Below the pieces are notes generated by a model. That model searched no databases, was not told where the DNA came from, and saw only the letters and a list, made by a program, of their open reading frames with translations. Below are positions 1-7,651 of a stretch of DNA of 51,070 nucleotides, in pieces; within the stretch, counting starts at the first letter, position 1, and every line of letters begins with the position of its first letter. The translations under genes and the position numbers were made by a program. Source of the DNA: Microvirga sp. 3-52 (GTDB lineage Bacteria; Pseudomonadota; Alphaproteobacteria; Rhizobiales; Beijerinckiaceae); assembly GCF_018383585.1 (NCBI RefSeq), contig NZ_JAHAMK010000031.1, forward strand, positions 1 through 51,070. The letters are read 5' to 3'.

Positions 1-147
1 GAGCCGAACTTCGGGTTCGGGCACGATCCGGTCCACGGCAGCAGTCAGGCGGGTGCAGAAGCGCTCCGAGGCGGAGAGCAGGAGGCGAAGCGATCTGGCA
101 TTGGGAGGCGTGCCGGATGATGCATCCCGCACGAGAGATGCGTTAGC

Positions 148-510
148 GGGGGAGCGGGCGATGACGCCTTCGAATTCACGCGCGGCTCATCCGGAATCAC
201 CAGCACGAGCGCAGACACGATCACCGATTGGAGCGCAGCCAGCGATTGAATCGGCATGAGAATCGCAGGAACATCCGCCAATTACCGCGAGGCCGGCACA
301 AGCGTAACCTCCATTGCGGACGCGGCATCCCAGGCGGAGGCAGCCTTCACCAGCGCGCGCATCGCCCATGTGTTCCTGTACAACGCACAGACGGATACGG
401 GCTACCTGCTCTCCGATCTCAACAACGACAATCGGTTCGAGACCGGGGTTATTCTGACGGGTGCCGGCAGTGCCGCGGACATGAACTACAGCTATATCAT
501 CAACATCTAG
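148..510 (+). pseudogene. RTX-type calcium-binding surface protein, C-terminal remnant with internal stop
   Basis: Reading frame 1 gives a glycine/aspartate stretch (GGAGDDAFEF) typical of the last RTX repeat. A threonine/serine-rich segment ending in TDWSAASD follows, then an in-frame TGA at 247-249, and the same frame continues (RIAGTSANYREAG) to a stop at 508-510. The sequence on both sides of the TGA reads as one continuous domain, the C-terminal cap of secreted RTX-like calcium-binding proteins, including the segment VFLYNAQTDTGYLLSDLNND. The upstream repeats are missing: the frame is closed at 118-120 and no start precedes it. The ATG at 256 has no ribosome binding site. I conclude this is a dead tail of a type I-secreted protein; the family call comes from motif recognition only. 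Confidence 0.6.
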
Positions 511-670
511 GCGAATGGCGCTCAGCATGGCGTGGCCAAGCCCGAGCGCTTGAGGATATGCGGGCGCCTCCTCCGCCACCGCGCCCGCCGAACCGCTGCG
601 CCTGAGCATCGCCTGGAATGAGAAGAGCACTCACTGCCAGAGCGCGAGCAGCCAAGAGAATCCTGTTCAT
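500..670 (-). CDS. Short exported Gly-rich ORF, probably truncated
   Basis: An ATG at 670 is preceded by a good GGAGG ribosome binding site about 7 bases upstream. It opens a 56-residue frame starting MNRILLAARALAVSALLI and ending the hydrophobic stretch in GDAQAQ, a convincing Sec signal peptide with an A-Q-A cleavage region. After it come RFGGRGGGGG and then low-quality sequence running into the tail of the RTX remnant on the other strand. The good start and signal peptide with no recognisable mature domain suggest a real exported-protein gene whose 3' part was lost by recombination. The function is unknown. Confidence 0.35.
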   Translation of the reverse strand: MNRILLAARALAVSALLIPGDAQAQRFGGRGGGGGARISSSARAWPRHAERHSPRC

Positions 671-731
671 CGCCATCCTCCGTTTCGCCGGAATGTACAG
701 CCCAGGCACGAGGCAAGAACCAGAAGGAAGC

Positions 732-881
732 CTATTGTACTCTTTTCCGGCGAAGCTGCTCGATCATTTGCGACAAACGCTGGGAATTTTCGGCGGACAG
801 GATTGGGCGAATGCGTTTCAGATACTGAACCGGCAGAAGGAGAGGCTGCTCTGCATAGGTCTCCGGGCAGGAGTTCATCAT
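732..881 (-). CDS. Small 49-aa ORF translationally coupled to the ABC permease
   Basis: The ATG at 881 overlaps the TGA of the upstream permease gene in an ATGA arrangement (the stop is at 880-878), the same style of coupling used elsewhere in this locus. The product is 49 residues, soluble, with no membrane segment. It has a basic, helix-prone second half (sequence near the end: SQRLSQMIEQLRRKRVQ). I recognise no family. It could be a genuine small operon protein or a chance frame after the last transporter gene; the exact stop/start overlap and charged amphipathic C-terminus favour translation. Confidence 0.4.
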   Translation of the reverse strand: MMNSCPETYAEQPLLLPVQYLKRIRPILSAENSQRLSQMIEQLRRKRVQ

Positions 882-1702
882 CCGCCCTTCACGGCACCCG
901 CCGTGAGGCCGGCCACGATCTGTCGCTGCGCCACGATGGTGAGTATGAGGACCGGCAAGGTCACGATCAGCGCCGCGGCAGCCAATGGGCCCCAGCTCAA
1001 CTGCTCGAAGGACAGCATGTTGTAGACCGCGACCGGCAGAGTTCGCGTTTCCCGGCCTGCCAGCACGACGCCGAAGACGAAGTTGTTCCAGGAAAATATG
1101 ACCGCGAGGATGAACGCGACCGTGATGCCAGGCTTCGCGATCGGCAAGGCAATATAACGAAAAACATCCCAACGGTTGGCACCGTCGATGACAGCCGCCT
1201 CCTCGAGCTCGAGCGGGGTTGTCTCGAAATATCCGATCATGATCCAGATGACGATCGGCACGGTGATCACAAGGTGCGCAATGATCTGGGGTACAAGCGT
1301 GCCCATGAGTCCCAGCCACTGGAAGAGCAGGAATAGTGGAATCAGATAGGATAAACCGGGGGTCATGCGGGCAATGAGCACGACCACGGCAGCCTTGGTA
1401 GCCCGCATGCGGGCAATGCCATAGCCGGCAGGCACGCCGATCAGGAGGGCGAGTCCGGTTGCGGCGCCGGTCACGATCAGGCTGTTGAGAAAAAAGAGGC
1501 CAAAACGATTCGACTCGAACACGCCCGTATAGTTCTTCCAGGCGAATCGTTCGGGGATCAGGATGGGCGGGTACGCGGCATTATCGACCTCGAATTTCAG
1601 CGAGAGCGAAATCATCCATAGAAAGAACAGAACGGCCGGCGAGACCAGTACAAGGCCGACGAACAGCAGGCCGAGGGAATTGGCGACTTTTCTGAGGTTC
1701 AT
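878..1702 (-). CDS. Carbohydrate ABC transporter permease (MalG type)
   Basis: This is an inner-membrane permease subunit of a CUT1-family sugar importer, 274 residues from the ATG at 1702; a GTG at 1708 overlapping the previous stop is an alternative. There are six hydrophobic segments, with a large first periplasmic loop. The conserved cytoplasmic EAA loop is visible (LELEEAAVIDGANRWDVFRY), followed by the ALPIAKPG segment that docks on the ATPase. The gene directly follows the partner permease with overlapping stop and start and is third in the binding protein-MalF-MalG order. No ATPase gene follows in the window, so a shared MsmK/UgpC-like ATPase encoded elsewhere is likely. The substrate cannot be read from the sequence. 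Confidence 0.92.
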   Translation of the reverse strand: MNLRKVANSLGLLFVGLVLVSPAVLFFLWMISLSLKFEVDNAAYPPILIPERFAWKNYTGVFESNRFGLFFLNSLIVTGAATGLALLIGVPAGYGIARMRATKAAVVVLIARMTPGLSYLIPLFLLFQWLGLMGTLVPQIIAHLVITVPIVIWIMIGYFETTPLELEEAAVIDGANRWDVFRYIALPIAKPGITVAFILAVIFSWNNFVFGVVLAGRETRTLPVAVYNMLSFEQLSWGPLAAAALIVTLPVLILTIVAQRQIVAGLTAGAVKGG

Positions 1703-1704
1703 GC

Positions 1705-2637
1705 TCACCCCTGAACGTCAGTCCATTTCGTGCGCTGACGAAGATGGAGCATGAGAAGGGACAGGGCGATGACGATGGCGAAGAACACGACTGCGATCGC
1801 CGATCCGTAGCCGACATCGTAATAGGCGAAGGCGACACTGTAGAGATAAAGATTGATGGTTTCCGACGCCGTGCCAGGTCCGCCTTGCGTGATGGCGTAA
1901 ATGATGTCGAAGCTCTTCAGGGCGTCGATCGTTCTGATGATCACAGCGACCATGAGGAACGGCGCAATCATCGGCAGCGTGATGTAGCGGAAGCGCTGCA
2001 GGACGTTTGCTCCATCGATTTCGGCGCTTTCATAGGGCTCCGCTGGAATGGCGGCTAGGCCACCCAGAACGATTAGCATGACGAGCGGTGTCCACTGCCA
2101 GGTCTCGACCAGAACCAGCGACGGGATCACCGTGGAGGGATTGAAGACCCATGCCTGTGGACCGATCCCGACCAGGGACAACAGGTAGTTCAACACGCCT
2201 AGCTGCGGATGAAACATCATCGTCCACACCAATGCGACAGCCACGGGCGTGGCCATCATCGGCATAACGAATACGCCACGAAGAACTCCCCGAAACGGCA
2301 GACGGGAGTTGAAGATGAGAGCCGCGAAGGTCCCGAAGATCAGTGGCAGAACGACCGCCAGGAACGTGTAGACGAGCGTATGGCCGACGGAGGTCAGGAA
2401 GCGCTCGTCCGACACGAGGCGCATGTAGTTTGACAGGCCGGTGAAGCGCCGGGCTCCACCGACCGTCCATTCCTGAAGGCTCATCCACACCGTGAAGACC
2501 CACGGGAACACGATCACCGATCCCACCACCGCCACGGCGGGCACGACAAAGGGCCAGTAGGAGCTCTTAGGGCGAGCGTCCGGAGTGGGCGCCGGCTCCG
2601 TCATCGAGGTGACTTGGCGTTCAGCGATGGTGGACAT
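1705..2637 (-). CDS. Carbohydrate ABC transporter permease (MalF type)
   Basis: This is the second membrane subunit of the same CUT1 importer, 310 residues. I prefer the ATG at 2637 because GGTGGAG sits about 7 bases upstream; an ATG at 2643 is in frame. A proline-rich cytoplasmic N-terminus precedes the first membrane helix, and six hydrophobic segments follow. The EAA loop reads PYESAEIDGANVLQRFRYIT and is followed by LPMIAPFL, as expected for the ATPase contact. It lies 42 bases downstream of the binding-protein gene and overlaps the start of the MalG-type gene. Confidence 0.92.
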   Translation of the reverse strand: MSTIAERQVTSMTEPAPTPDARPKSSYWPFVVPAVAVVGSVIVFPWVFTVWMSLQEWTVGGARRFTGLSNYMRLVSDERFLTSVGHTLVYTFLAVVLPLIFGTFAALIFNSRLPFRGVLRGVFVMPMMATPVAVALVWTMMFHPQLGVLNYLLSLVGIGPQAWVFNPSTVIPSLVLVETWQWTPLVMLIVLGGLAAIPAEPYESAEIDGANVLQRFRYITLPMIAPFLMVAVIIRTIDALKSFDIIYAITQGGPGTASETINLYLYSVAFAYYDVGYGSAIAVVFFAIVIALSLLMLHLRQRTKWTDVQG

Positions 2638-2679
2638 GGACATGCTCCACCATGCCGAACTTCTGCCATCGGGCTCGCA

Positions 2680-4005
2680 TCAAGCCTTCTCGCTGCGCTC
2701 GAGGATGGGCTTGAACTGCTCCGTCGCCTTCTTCATCTCGGTGGCCGGGTCCCCTCCTCCCAGGAGGTTCGTCAGTCCGATGCCGATGACATCGCGGAAC
2801 TCGGTCACCGGCTGGATGACGGGAAGGCCGAGCTTGCTGATCTTGCCCGATTCCACCACTGCGTCGATCCAGGCCGGCGGCATCTTCACGCCCTTGCGGG
2901 TTTCGGGGTCGTTGAGGATCGACTGGCGGAACGGAACGCCACCACCGGCCTGCAGCAGGCGCGCGCCCATCAGCTTCGAGACGGCCCATTGGCAATAAAG
3001 ATAGGCTGCCTCCTTGTTCTTGCTGGCTGCGGTGACGCCGATGCCATCGCCGAACGTCGCCGAAGCCTGTGCCTTCGGCCCACGCGGCATGACACCGTAG
3101 CCCACCTTGCCGACGACTCGTGATTTCTCTGGATCCTCCAGCGGAGGTGCAAAGCCGACGCCATCGAGCCACATGCCGATCTTGCCCTGCAGGAAGGCCG
3201 ATTGGCATTCTGACCAGTTGAAGCCGGCGACGCCCTGCGGGGCGGACTTCGTGAGTAGACGCTGATAGAGTTTTGCAGCCTCGATGGCTTCCGGTCTGTC
3301 CGTCATCAGGTTACCGCTGGCGTCGACAGGATCGATGCCGTGGCCGAGCAGGAAACTCGTCCAGACGGGAACATTGGCATTCTTCAGACCGCGGGCCACG
3401 AAGCCGTAGATCCCCTCCTTCGAGTCCGTCAGCGCCTCGGCAGCCTTCACCATCTCGTCGAAAGTTTGCGGATAGGCGATCCCCTTCTTCGCGAAGAGAT
3501 CCTTGTTCCAGTACACCATCCAGTAATCGACCGAGAACGGCAGCGACAGCATCTGGCCCTGCGGGTTCTTCGCATAGAGCAGGCCGGCCTGGGAGAAGTC
3601 GCTTTCGGTGAGGCTCGGATCCGTCAGTTCCGGGTTCTTCATGAAGGCGCTGATGTCGGCCAGCCAATTGGCCTTTTCGAACTGGCGTTTCTGCACGTGA
3701 TAGCTGATATGAACCACGTCGAAACTCGGGCTTCCCGAATTCAGCTCGATCACGGCTTTCTGCCGCTGCTGCTGCTCCGGCGTCTGCTCGGAGGAAACCT
3801 GAATTCCCGTCAGGTCGGTGAATTCCTTCTCGTGCTTCTGCAGAACCTCGCCGCGCGGGCTTTTGATGAGGTTCACGCCGATCTTCGTGCCGGCAAACTT
3901 CTTCCAGTTCACATCCGCAAAGGCAGGCGCGACCCCGCCCAAACCATATGCGGCAACCGCCGCCGTGCTTGCAAGAAATGTACGACGCGTAACCGACCCT
4001 GCCAT
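2680..4005 (-). CDS. Extracellular sugar-binding protein of ABC importer
   Basis: A family 1 solute-binding protein captures the sugar in the periplasm and delivers it to the two downstream permeases. I choose the ATG at 4005 (441 residues): GGAGGAAA lies about 9 bases upstream, and the product then begins with a twin-arginine signal (TRRTFLASTAAVAAYGLGG). An ORF extension to 4101 lacks these features. Typical family landmarks include SFDVVHISYHVQ near the N-terminal hinge, LPFSVDYWMVYWNKDLFAKK, and FLQGKIGMWLDG in the C-terminal lobe. The Tat-type signal suggests export after folding. It is the first gene of a leftward operon diverging from the DapA/GntR/PfkB genes, which probably act on the same substrate. 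Confidence 0.92.
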   Translation of the reverse strand: MAGSVTRRTFLASTAAVAAYGLGGVAPAFADVNWKKFAGTKIGVNLIKSPRGEVLQKHEKEFTDLTGIQVSSEQTPEQQQRQKAVIELNSGSPSFDVVHISYHVQKRQFEKANWLADISAFMKNPELTDPSLTESDFSQAGLLYAKNPQGQMLSLPFSVDYWMVYWNKDLFAKKGIAYPQTFDEMVKAAEALTDSKEGIYGFVARGLKNANVPVWTSFLLGHGIDPVDASGNLMTDRPEAIEAAKLYQRLLTKSAPQGVAGFNWSECQSAFLQGKIGMWLDGVGFAPPLEDPEKSRVVGKVGYGVMPRGPKAQASATFGDGIGVTAASKNKEAAYLYCQWAVSKLMGARLLQAGGGVPFRQSILNDPETRKGVKMPPAWIDAVVESGKISKLGLPVIQPVTEFRDVIGIGLTNLLGGGDPATEMKKATEQFKPILERSEKA

Positions 4006-4077
4006 TGCCCGTTTCCTCCGTGATTTGATGTAACGGTCCTTCCGGACTCTTTTCGGTGCTTGCAACCGATTAAGCAC

Positions 4078-4088
4078 CATGTAACATG
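4078..4088. promoter_or_regulatory. Candidate GntR/FCD operator in the divergent intergenic region
   Basis: CATGT-A-ACATG is a perfect 11-bp palindrome containing the TGT-A-ACA core that fits the GT-N(0-1)-AC operator pattern of FadR/VanR-type GntR regulators. It lies between the leftward ABC operon (start 4005) and the rightward dapA-like gene (start 4146), a position suited to control both by the GntR protein encoded at 5030-5704. The assignment to that regulator is inference. Confidence 0.5.
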
Positions 4089-4145
4089 TTAGTGTCAACA
4101 CAGCACTTGCTCGGCCCGGGGCCGAAGCTGTTACTGGAGGCTCTC

Positions 4146-5033
4146 TTGTCGCTCAGCTTTGGCATCAGTCCCGCACTTGTCACGCCGTTTCTGGATGGAA
4201 AGGTAGACGTTCACCGATTGGCCGCCCATGCGAAAGACTGCCTTGCTCGGGGCTGCCGGACGGCGACCTTGTTTGGCACGACCGGCGAAGGTCCTTCCAT
4301 CGGCGCCATGGAGCGGGAGCGCATCGCAAACGAAGTCGTGGACTTCGGCATCCCGGCGGAAAAGTTGGTCGAAGGCGTCATCGCCTGTTCGCCGGAAGAA
4401 GCCGCCTACAGCACGAGCCAAGCCTTGCGCCGCGGTGCCCATGCGGTCCTGCTGGCGCCGCCCTTCTACTTCCGCCCTGCCCCGGACGACACCGTGGTCG
4501 GTTGGTATTCGGCCGTGTTCGATGCCGTCGGCAGCGATCTTCGCGATGTCATCCTCTATCATATTCCCGGGATGACAGGCGTACCCCTCTCTCGCTCGGT
4601 CATTTCGCGCCTGAAGGATCGCTATCCTGGTGCCATCAGGGGCGTCAAAGACAGCGCGTGCGATGCCGAGGCGACATTCGATCTGATCAAGGCTTTTCCC
4701 GACCTGGACATCCTCGTCGGCGATGAAACCTATCTCGGCCGCGCCTGTGCCGCAGGCGCCGCCGGGTCCATCTGCGGCGTTGCAAACATCCTGCCGGAAG
4801 CTGTTATTGCCCTGGCGGAGAATGGTCGGGATGACCCTCGCATCGTCCAGCTGGTTCAGGAGATCGGCCGCCACCCCATCGTTCCCATGGTGAAGGCGCT
4901 TACGGCTCACGTGCGCAGGGATCCGGCCTGGGCCGTTGCAAGGCCCCCGCTTCCCACGCTGGACGAACAGACCATAGCGCGGGCCGTTTCCTTGCTCGCG
5001 CCATTCGGAAAAGTGATCAAGGCCGTCGCATGA
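4146..5033 (+). CDS. DapA-family aldolase/dehydratase (dihydrodipicolinate synthase superfamily)
   Basis: This is a class I Schiff-base lyase of the DHDPS/NAL superfamily, a cytoplasmic TIM barrel. The TTG at 4146 gives 295 residues, the normal family length, with TGGAGG about 5 bases upstream; an ATG at 4086 would add 20 unmatched residues. Conserved features are LFGTTGEGPS (pyruvate carboxylate site, about residues 42-51), the catalytic tyrosine in ILYHIPGMTG (Tyr138) and the Schiff-base lysine in AIRGVKDSA (Lys168). Its neighbours are a sugar ABC importer, a GntR regulator and a PfkB kinase. That setting argues for sugar-acid catabolism (2-keto-3-deoxy acid aldolase or dehydratase) rather than lysine synthesis. 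The exact substrate is unknown. Confidence 0.85.
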   Translation: MSLSFGISPALVTPFLDGKVDVHRLAAHAKDCLARGCRTATLFGTTGEGPSIGAMERERIANEVVDFGIPAEKLVEGVIACSPEEAAYSTSQALRRGAHAVLLAPPFYFRPAPDDTVVGWYSAVFDAVGSDLRDVILYHIPGMTGVPLSRSVISRLKDRYPGAIRGVKDSACDAEATFDLIKAFPDLDILVGDETYLGRACAAGAAGSICGVANILPEAVIALAENGRDDPRIVQLVQEIGRHPIVPMVKALTAHVRRDPAWAVARPPLPTLDEQTIARAVSLLAPFGKVIKAVA

Positions 5034-5704
5034 GCATGGCTCGCCAGGCGCCCCGCTCGGAACTCAAGCTGCGTGAGCGGGCCTATGACGTCTTTACCGA
5101 CCAGTTGCTGCGAAGCGAGATCAAGCCCGGGCAATTCGTGACTCAGCGCGAGCTGGTTGCCCTCACAGGACAATCCCTCGGCGCAATCCGCGAACTGATT
5201 CCACGGTTGGAAGCGGAAGGGTTGATTGTGACCGTTCCGCAGCGCGGATTGCAGATTTTGCCCCTCGATATCGCGTTGATTCGCAATGCATTCCAGTTTC
5301 GGCTCATCCTCGAGCGCGAAGCGATCGCCTCCTTCAGCCACACGGCCAGCGATGCTGCCATAGGGCGAATCGAAGCTGCGCACCGATCGATTGTCGCTTC
5401 CGCACGAACCGGCTTGACGGAGAAAATCGTCGCCGAGGCTCAGCAGGTTGATCGGGAGTTCCACGAGACGATCATCGACGACCTCAACAACGATATCATC
5501 TCGAAGGCCTACCGGGTGAACTGGATCAAGGTCCGCCTTATTCGTCAGAACGAAACGAGTCTCGACGAAGATCTCGTGATCCCGGTCATGCGAGAGCACC
5601 TTTCCATCATCGAGGCCATGAAGCAGCGAAATACCTCGGCCGCTGTGGAGGCCGCGGTCGCCCACATCATGAATGCTCGGGCACGGGCACTCAGGCTTGA
5701 GTAA
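5030..5704 (+). CDS. GntR-family transcriptional regulator (FadR/FCD subfamily)
   Basis: The 224-residue regulator has an N-terminal winged helix (about residues 15-75, including QRELVALTGQSLGAIRELI and a wing around VPQRGLQI). An all-helical FCD ligand-binding domain follows (about 85-215), carrying acid and histidine residues typical of metal- and carboxylate-binding FCD pockets (DREFHETIIDDLNN). The ATG at 5030 overlaps the stop of the DapA-family gene, and the kinase gene starts 3 bases after its own stop, so it is co-transcribed with the enzymes. It probably binds the palindrome at 4078-4088 and senses a sugar-acid intermediate. Confidence 0.88.
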   Translation: MSMARQAPRSELKLRERAYDVFTDQLLRSEIKPGQFVTQRELVALTGQSLGAIRELIPRLEAEGLIVTVPQRGLQILPLDIALIRNAFQFRLILEREAIASFSHTASDAAIGRIEAAHRSIVASARTGLTEKIVAEAQQVDREFHETIIDDLNNDIISKAYRVNWIKVRLIRQNETSLDEDLVIPVMREHLSIIEAMKQRNTSAAVEAAVAHIMNARARALRLE

Positions 5705-5707
5705 GTC

Positions 5708-6667
5708 ATGAATCAGAAGCCGGTGATCTGCCTCGGATGCGCTTTCTGGGACACCATCTTCAAAGTCGACCACATCCCCGGGCATGGCGCCAAGGTGTTG
5801 CCCGACAGGGCCGTTCAGGCGGCCTCGGGGATGGCGACGGCCGCGGCGGCCACCATCGCCCGACTTGGCGGCAATGTCGAACTCTGGGCACGCATAGGTG
5901 ACGATCCCACCGGCGACAGCTTCCTGCACGACCTGTCCCGTGAAACCGTGCGCATCGAACGGATCCGCAGGATCCCAGGCGCCTGTACCGCCTTCTCGAC
6001 CATCCTCGTCGACAGTGCCGGTGAAAGACTGGTGGTGCCGTACACCGATCCGTCACTCGATTCCGATCCGAGTTGGCTCCCGCTCCACGAAGCGGCAGAC
6101 GCCGCTGCAGTTCTGGTCGACATGCGTTGGCCTGAAGGTGCAAAGGCGTTGCTTGCCGAAGCGCGCCGTCATGGTGTGCCGACCATTCTCGACGCCGATG
6201 TCGCGCCGCCAGAGATGCTCCGCGAATTGATCGGGCTTGCCGACCATGTTCTGTTTTCGGAACCTGCCCTGCTTTCCCTTGCCGCGAGCGGATCGTCCAG
6301 AGAGGCACTGAGGGAAGTTGCTGCGGAACTCGAAGCACAGGTTGTCGGAGTGACGCTGGGCGCGGCAGGAGCATTGATATGGAAGCGGGAAGCCGCGGAA
6401 AGCACGGTGTATGAGGTCCCGTCGGTGCCAATTCGCGCGGTCGACACCCTGAACGCCGGAGATGTCTGGCACGGCACCTATGTCCATGGTCTCGTCAACA
6501 ACTGGGGTCTGCTGCAGACCGTACAGTTGGCCAATATCGCGGCAGCCATGAAATGCGAGCATTTCGGAGGGCGCCTCGGCTCTCCACAGCTGTCAGAACT
6601 GCTGGAACGAACCCGCGCTGTCTATCAAGATCCGACTGAAAGCCGAGGAGAAGTCTGCCCAAGGTGA
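5708..6667 (+). CDS. PfkB/ribokinase-family sugar kinase, YihV-like
   Basis: This ATP-dependent cytoplasmic carbohydrate kinase has 319 residues. The N-terminal part has the PfkB lid/substrate region (GMATAAAATIARLGG) and the second signature region near the C-terminus. Overall the sequence resembles sulfofructose kinase YihV from memory (GERLVVPYTDPSL; VDMRWPEGAKALLAEARRHG; ADHVLFSEPAL). The usual anion-hole motif DTTGAGD is replaced by DTLNAGDVWHG: the catalytic Asp is kept but the first Gly is Asn. It is last in the DapA-GntR-kinase operon, so it probably phosphorylates the imported sugar or a breakdown product. YihV-like function is a hypothesis, since no sulfo-sugar genes such as yihT or yihU are visible. 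Confidence 0.85.
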   Translation: MNQKPVICLGCAFWDTIFKVDHIPGHGAKVLPDRAVQAASGMATAAAATIARLGGNVELWARIGDDPTGDSFLHDLSRETVRIERIRRIPGACTAFSTILVDSAGERLVVPYTDPSLDSDPSWLPLHEAADAAAVLVDMRWPEGAKALLAEARRHGVPTILDADVAPPEMLRELIGLADHVLFSEPALLSLAASGSSREALREVAAELEAQVVGVTLGAAGALIWKREAAESTVYEVPSVPIRAVDTLNAGDVWHGTYVHGLVNNWGLLQTVQLANIAAAMKCEHFGGRLGSPQLSELLERTRAVYQDPTESRGEVCPR

Positions 6668-6693
6668 AGCATATGCCTCCGGGCGACTTCACC
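6663..6693. terminator. Possible bidirectional terminator between convergent genes
   Basis: GGTGAAG (6663-6669) and CTTCACC (6687-6693) form 7-bp arms around a 17-base loop that itself contains the palindrome GCATATGC. The structure spans the convergent ends of the kinase gene and the leftward dehydrogenase gene. There is no T-tract, so it is a weak candidate. Confidence 0.25.
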
Positions 6694-7594
6694 CACGACT
6701 GGCCGGAGATGAAGCTGAATTTCGGCGCTCCAGTTCGACGAGCAGCCCGCTGTGATCGAGATCCCCTGCATTGTCGATAAGGCCTCGGAAGAGATCCGCC
6801 GTCAGCGAGGTATAGGGCAGTGCATCCAGAGCGATGCGCTCTGCAGCGTCCAATGCGTTGTCGAGATCCTTGAGATGCGTGACCGAGCGGCCTTTTGTGG
6901 CGAAATCACGCTCGACCATGCGCTGACCATGAAGTTCGAGGATGCGGCTTTCGGCAAATCCTCCACGGAGAGCTTCTCGGACCTTGGCCGGATCGGCGCC
7001 TCCCCGCTGGGCGAGCAGCAGCGCCTCGGCAACGGCACCGATGGTGACGCCGACGATGATCTGGTTGGCAAGTTTCGCCAACTGCCCTGCCCCATGCGGA
7101 CCCACGTGAACGGGCCTGCCCATGATCTTCAGGATCGACTCGACACGGTCGAAAACCTCGGATTCGCCGCCGGCCATGATCGCCAGGGTCCCCTGCTCCG
7201 CCCCAAGCGTTCCGCCGGAAACGGGTGCATCGAGATGATGGACGCCCCGCTCTGCGAGGTGCTTCGCGTGATCCTGTGCCTCGGCTGGCTTGATGGAGCT
7301 CATGTCGACCACGATGGCACCCGGCCGGAGGGCACTCACCACACCTTGCGTGAAGAGCACGTCCGTGACGGTCCTGCCGTTCTCCAGCATGAGGATGACG
7401 ACGTCGGCGTTACTGACCGCCTCGGGGGCGGTGTCCACGACGCGAGCGCCAAAGCGTGAGAGCGCCTCGGCCTTCTCGCGCGATCGGTTCCAGACCGTCA
7501 GTGAATGGCCTGCGTCGAGCAGTCGCTTGGCCTGGCGCGAGCCCATTAGGCCGATGCCAAGGAACGCCACTGTGCCTGAAGTGGATGTCGCCAT
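6689..7594 (-). CDS. ltnD: L-threonate 2-dehydrogenase-like (beta-hydroxyacid dehydrogenase family)
   Basis: This NAD-dependent dehydrogenase of the 3-hydroxyisobutyrate/tartronate-semialdehyde family has 301 residues and starts at an ATG with GAAGGAG about 6 bases upstream. The Rossmann motif FLGIGLMGSRQA is at the N-terminus. The substrate-binding motif DAPVSGGTLGAEQGTLAIM is at about residues 120-140, and the catalytic lysine is in KLANQIIVG. Context identifies the likely reaction: OtnI, OtnC and OtnK homologues and PdxA2 are nearby, and in the published four-carbon acid-sugar pathways LtnD oxidises L-threonate to 2-oxo-tetronate. It is the last gene of the leftward pdxA2-TctCBA operon. 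A tartronate-semialdehyde or 3-hydroxyisobutyrate dehydrogenase role cannot be excluded. Confidence 0.75.
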   Translation of the reverse strand: MATSTSGTVAFLGIGLMGSRQAKRLLDAGHSLTVWNRSREKAEALSRFGARVVDTAPEAVSNADVVILMLENGRTVTDVLFTQGVVSALRPGAIVVDMSSIKPAEAQDHAKHLAERGVHHLDAPVSGGTLGAEQGTLAIMAGGESEVFDRVESILKIMGRPVHVGPHGAGQLAKLANQIIVGVTIGAVAEALLLAQRGGADPAKVREALRGGFAESRILELHGQRMVERDFATKGRSVTHLKDLDNALDAAERIALDALPYTSLTADLFRGLIDNAGDLDHSGLLVELERRNSASSPASRG

Positions 7595-7651
7595 TGGAAA
7601 CTCCTTCGAGGGACCTGCCCGATCCGCGGGCGATCCTCCTGACCATTAAAC

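Noticed and set aside
4..20. CCGAAC-TTCGG-GTTCGG hairpin at the left edge
   Set aside because: It is 6-bp armed without a T-tract or repeated copies in the window, and its context is cut off by the window edge.
3340..4023. Long plus-strand frame of 227 codons opposite the sugar-binding protein
   Set aside because: It is antisense to a gene with clear family motifs, signal peptide and ribosome binding site. GC-rich codon bias opens such frames by chance; many similar ones occur (for example 4131-4910 and 4907-5929 minus, 22665-23435 plus).
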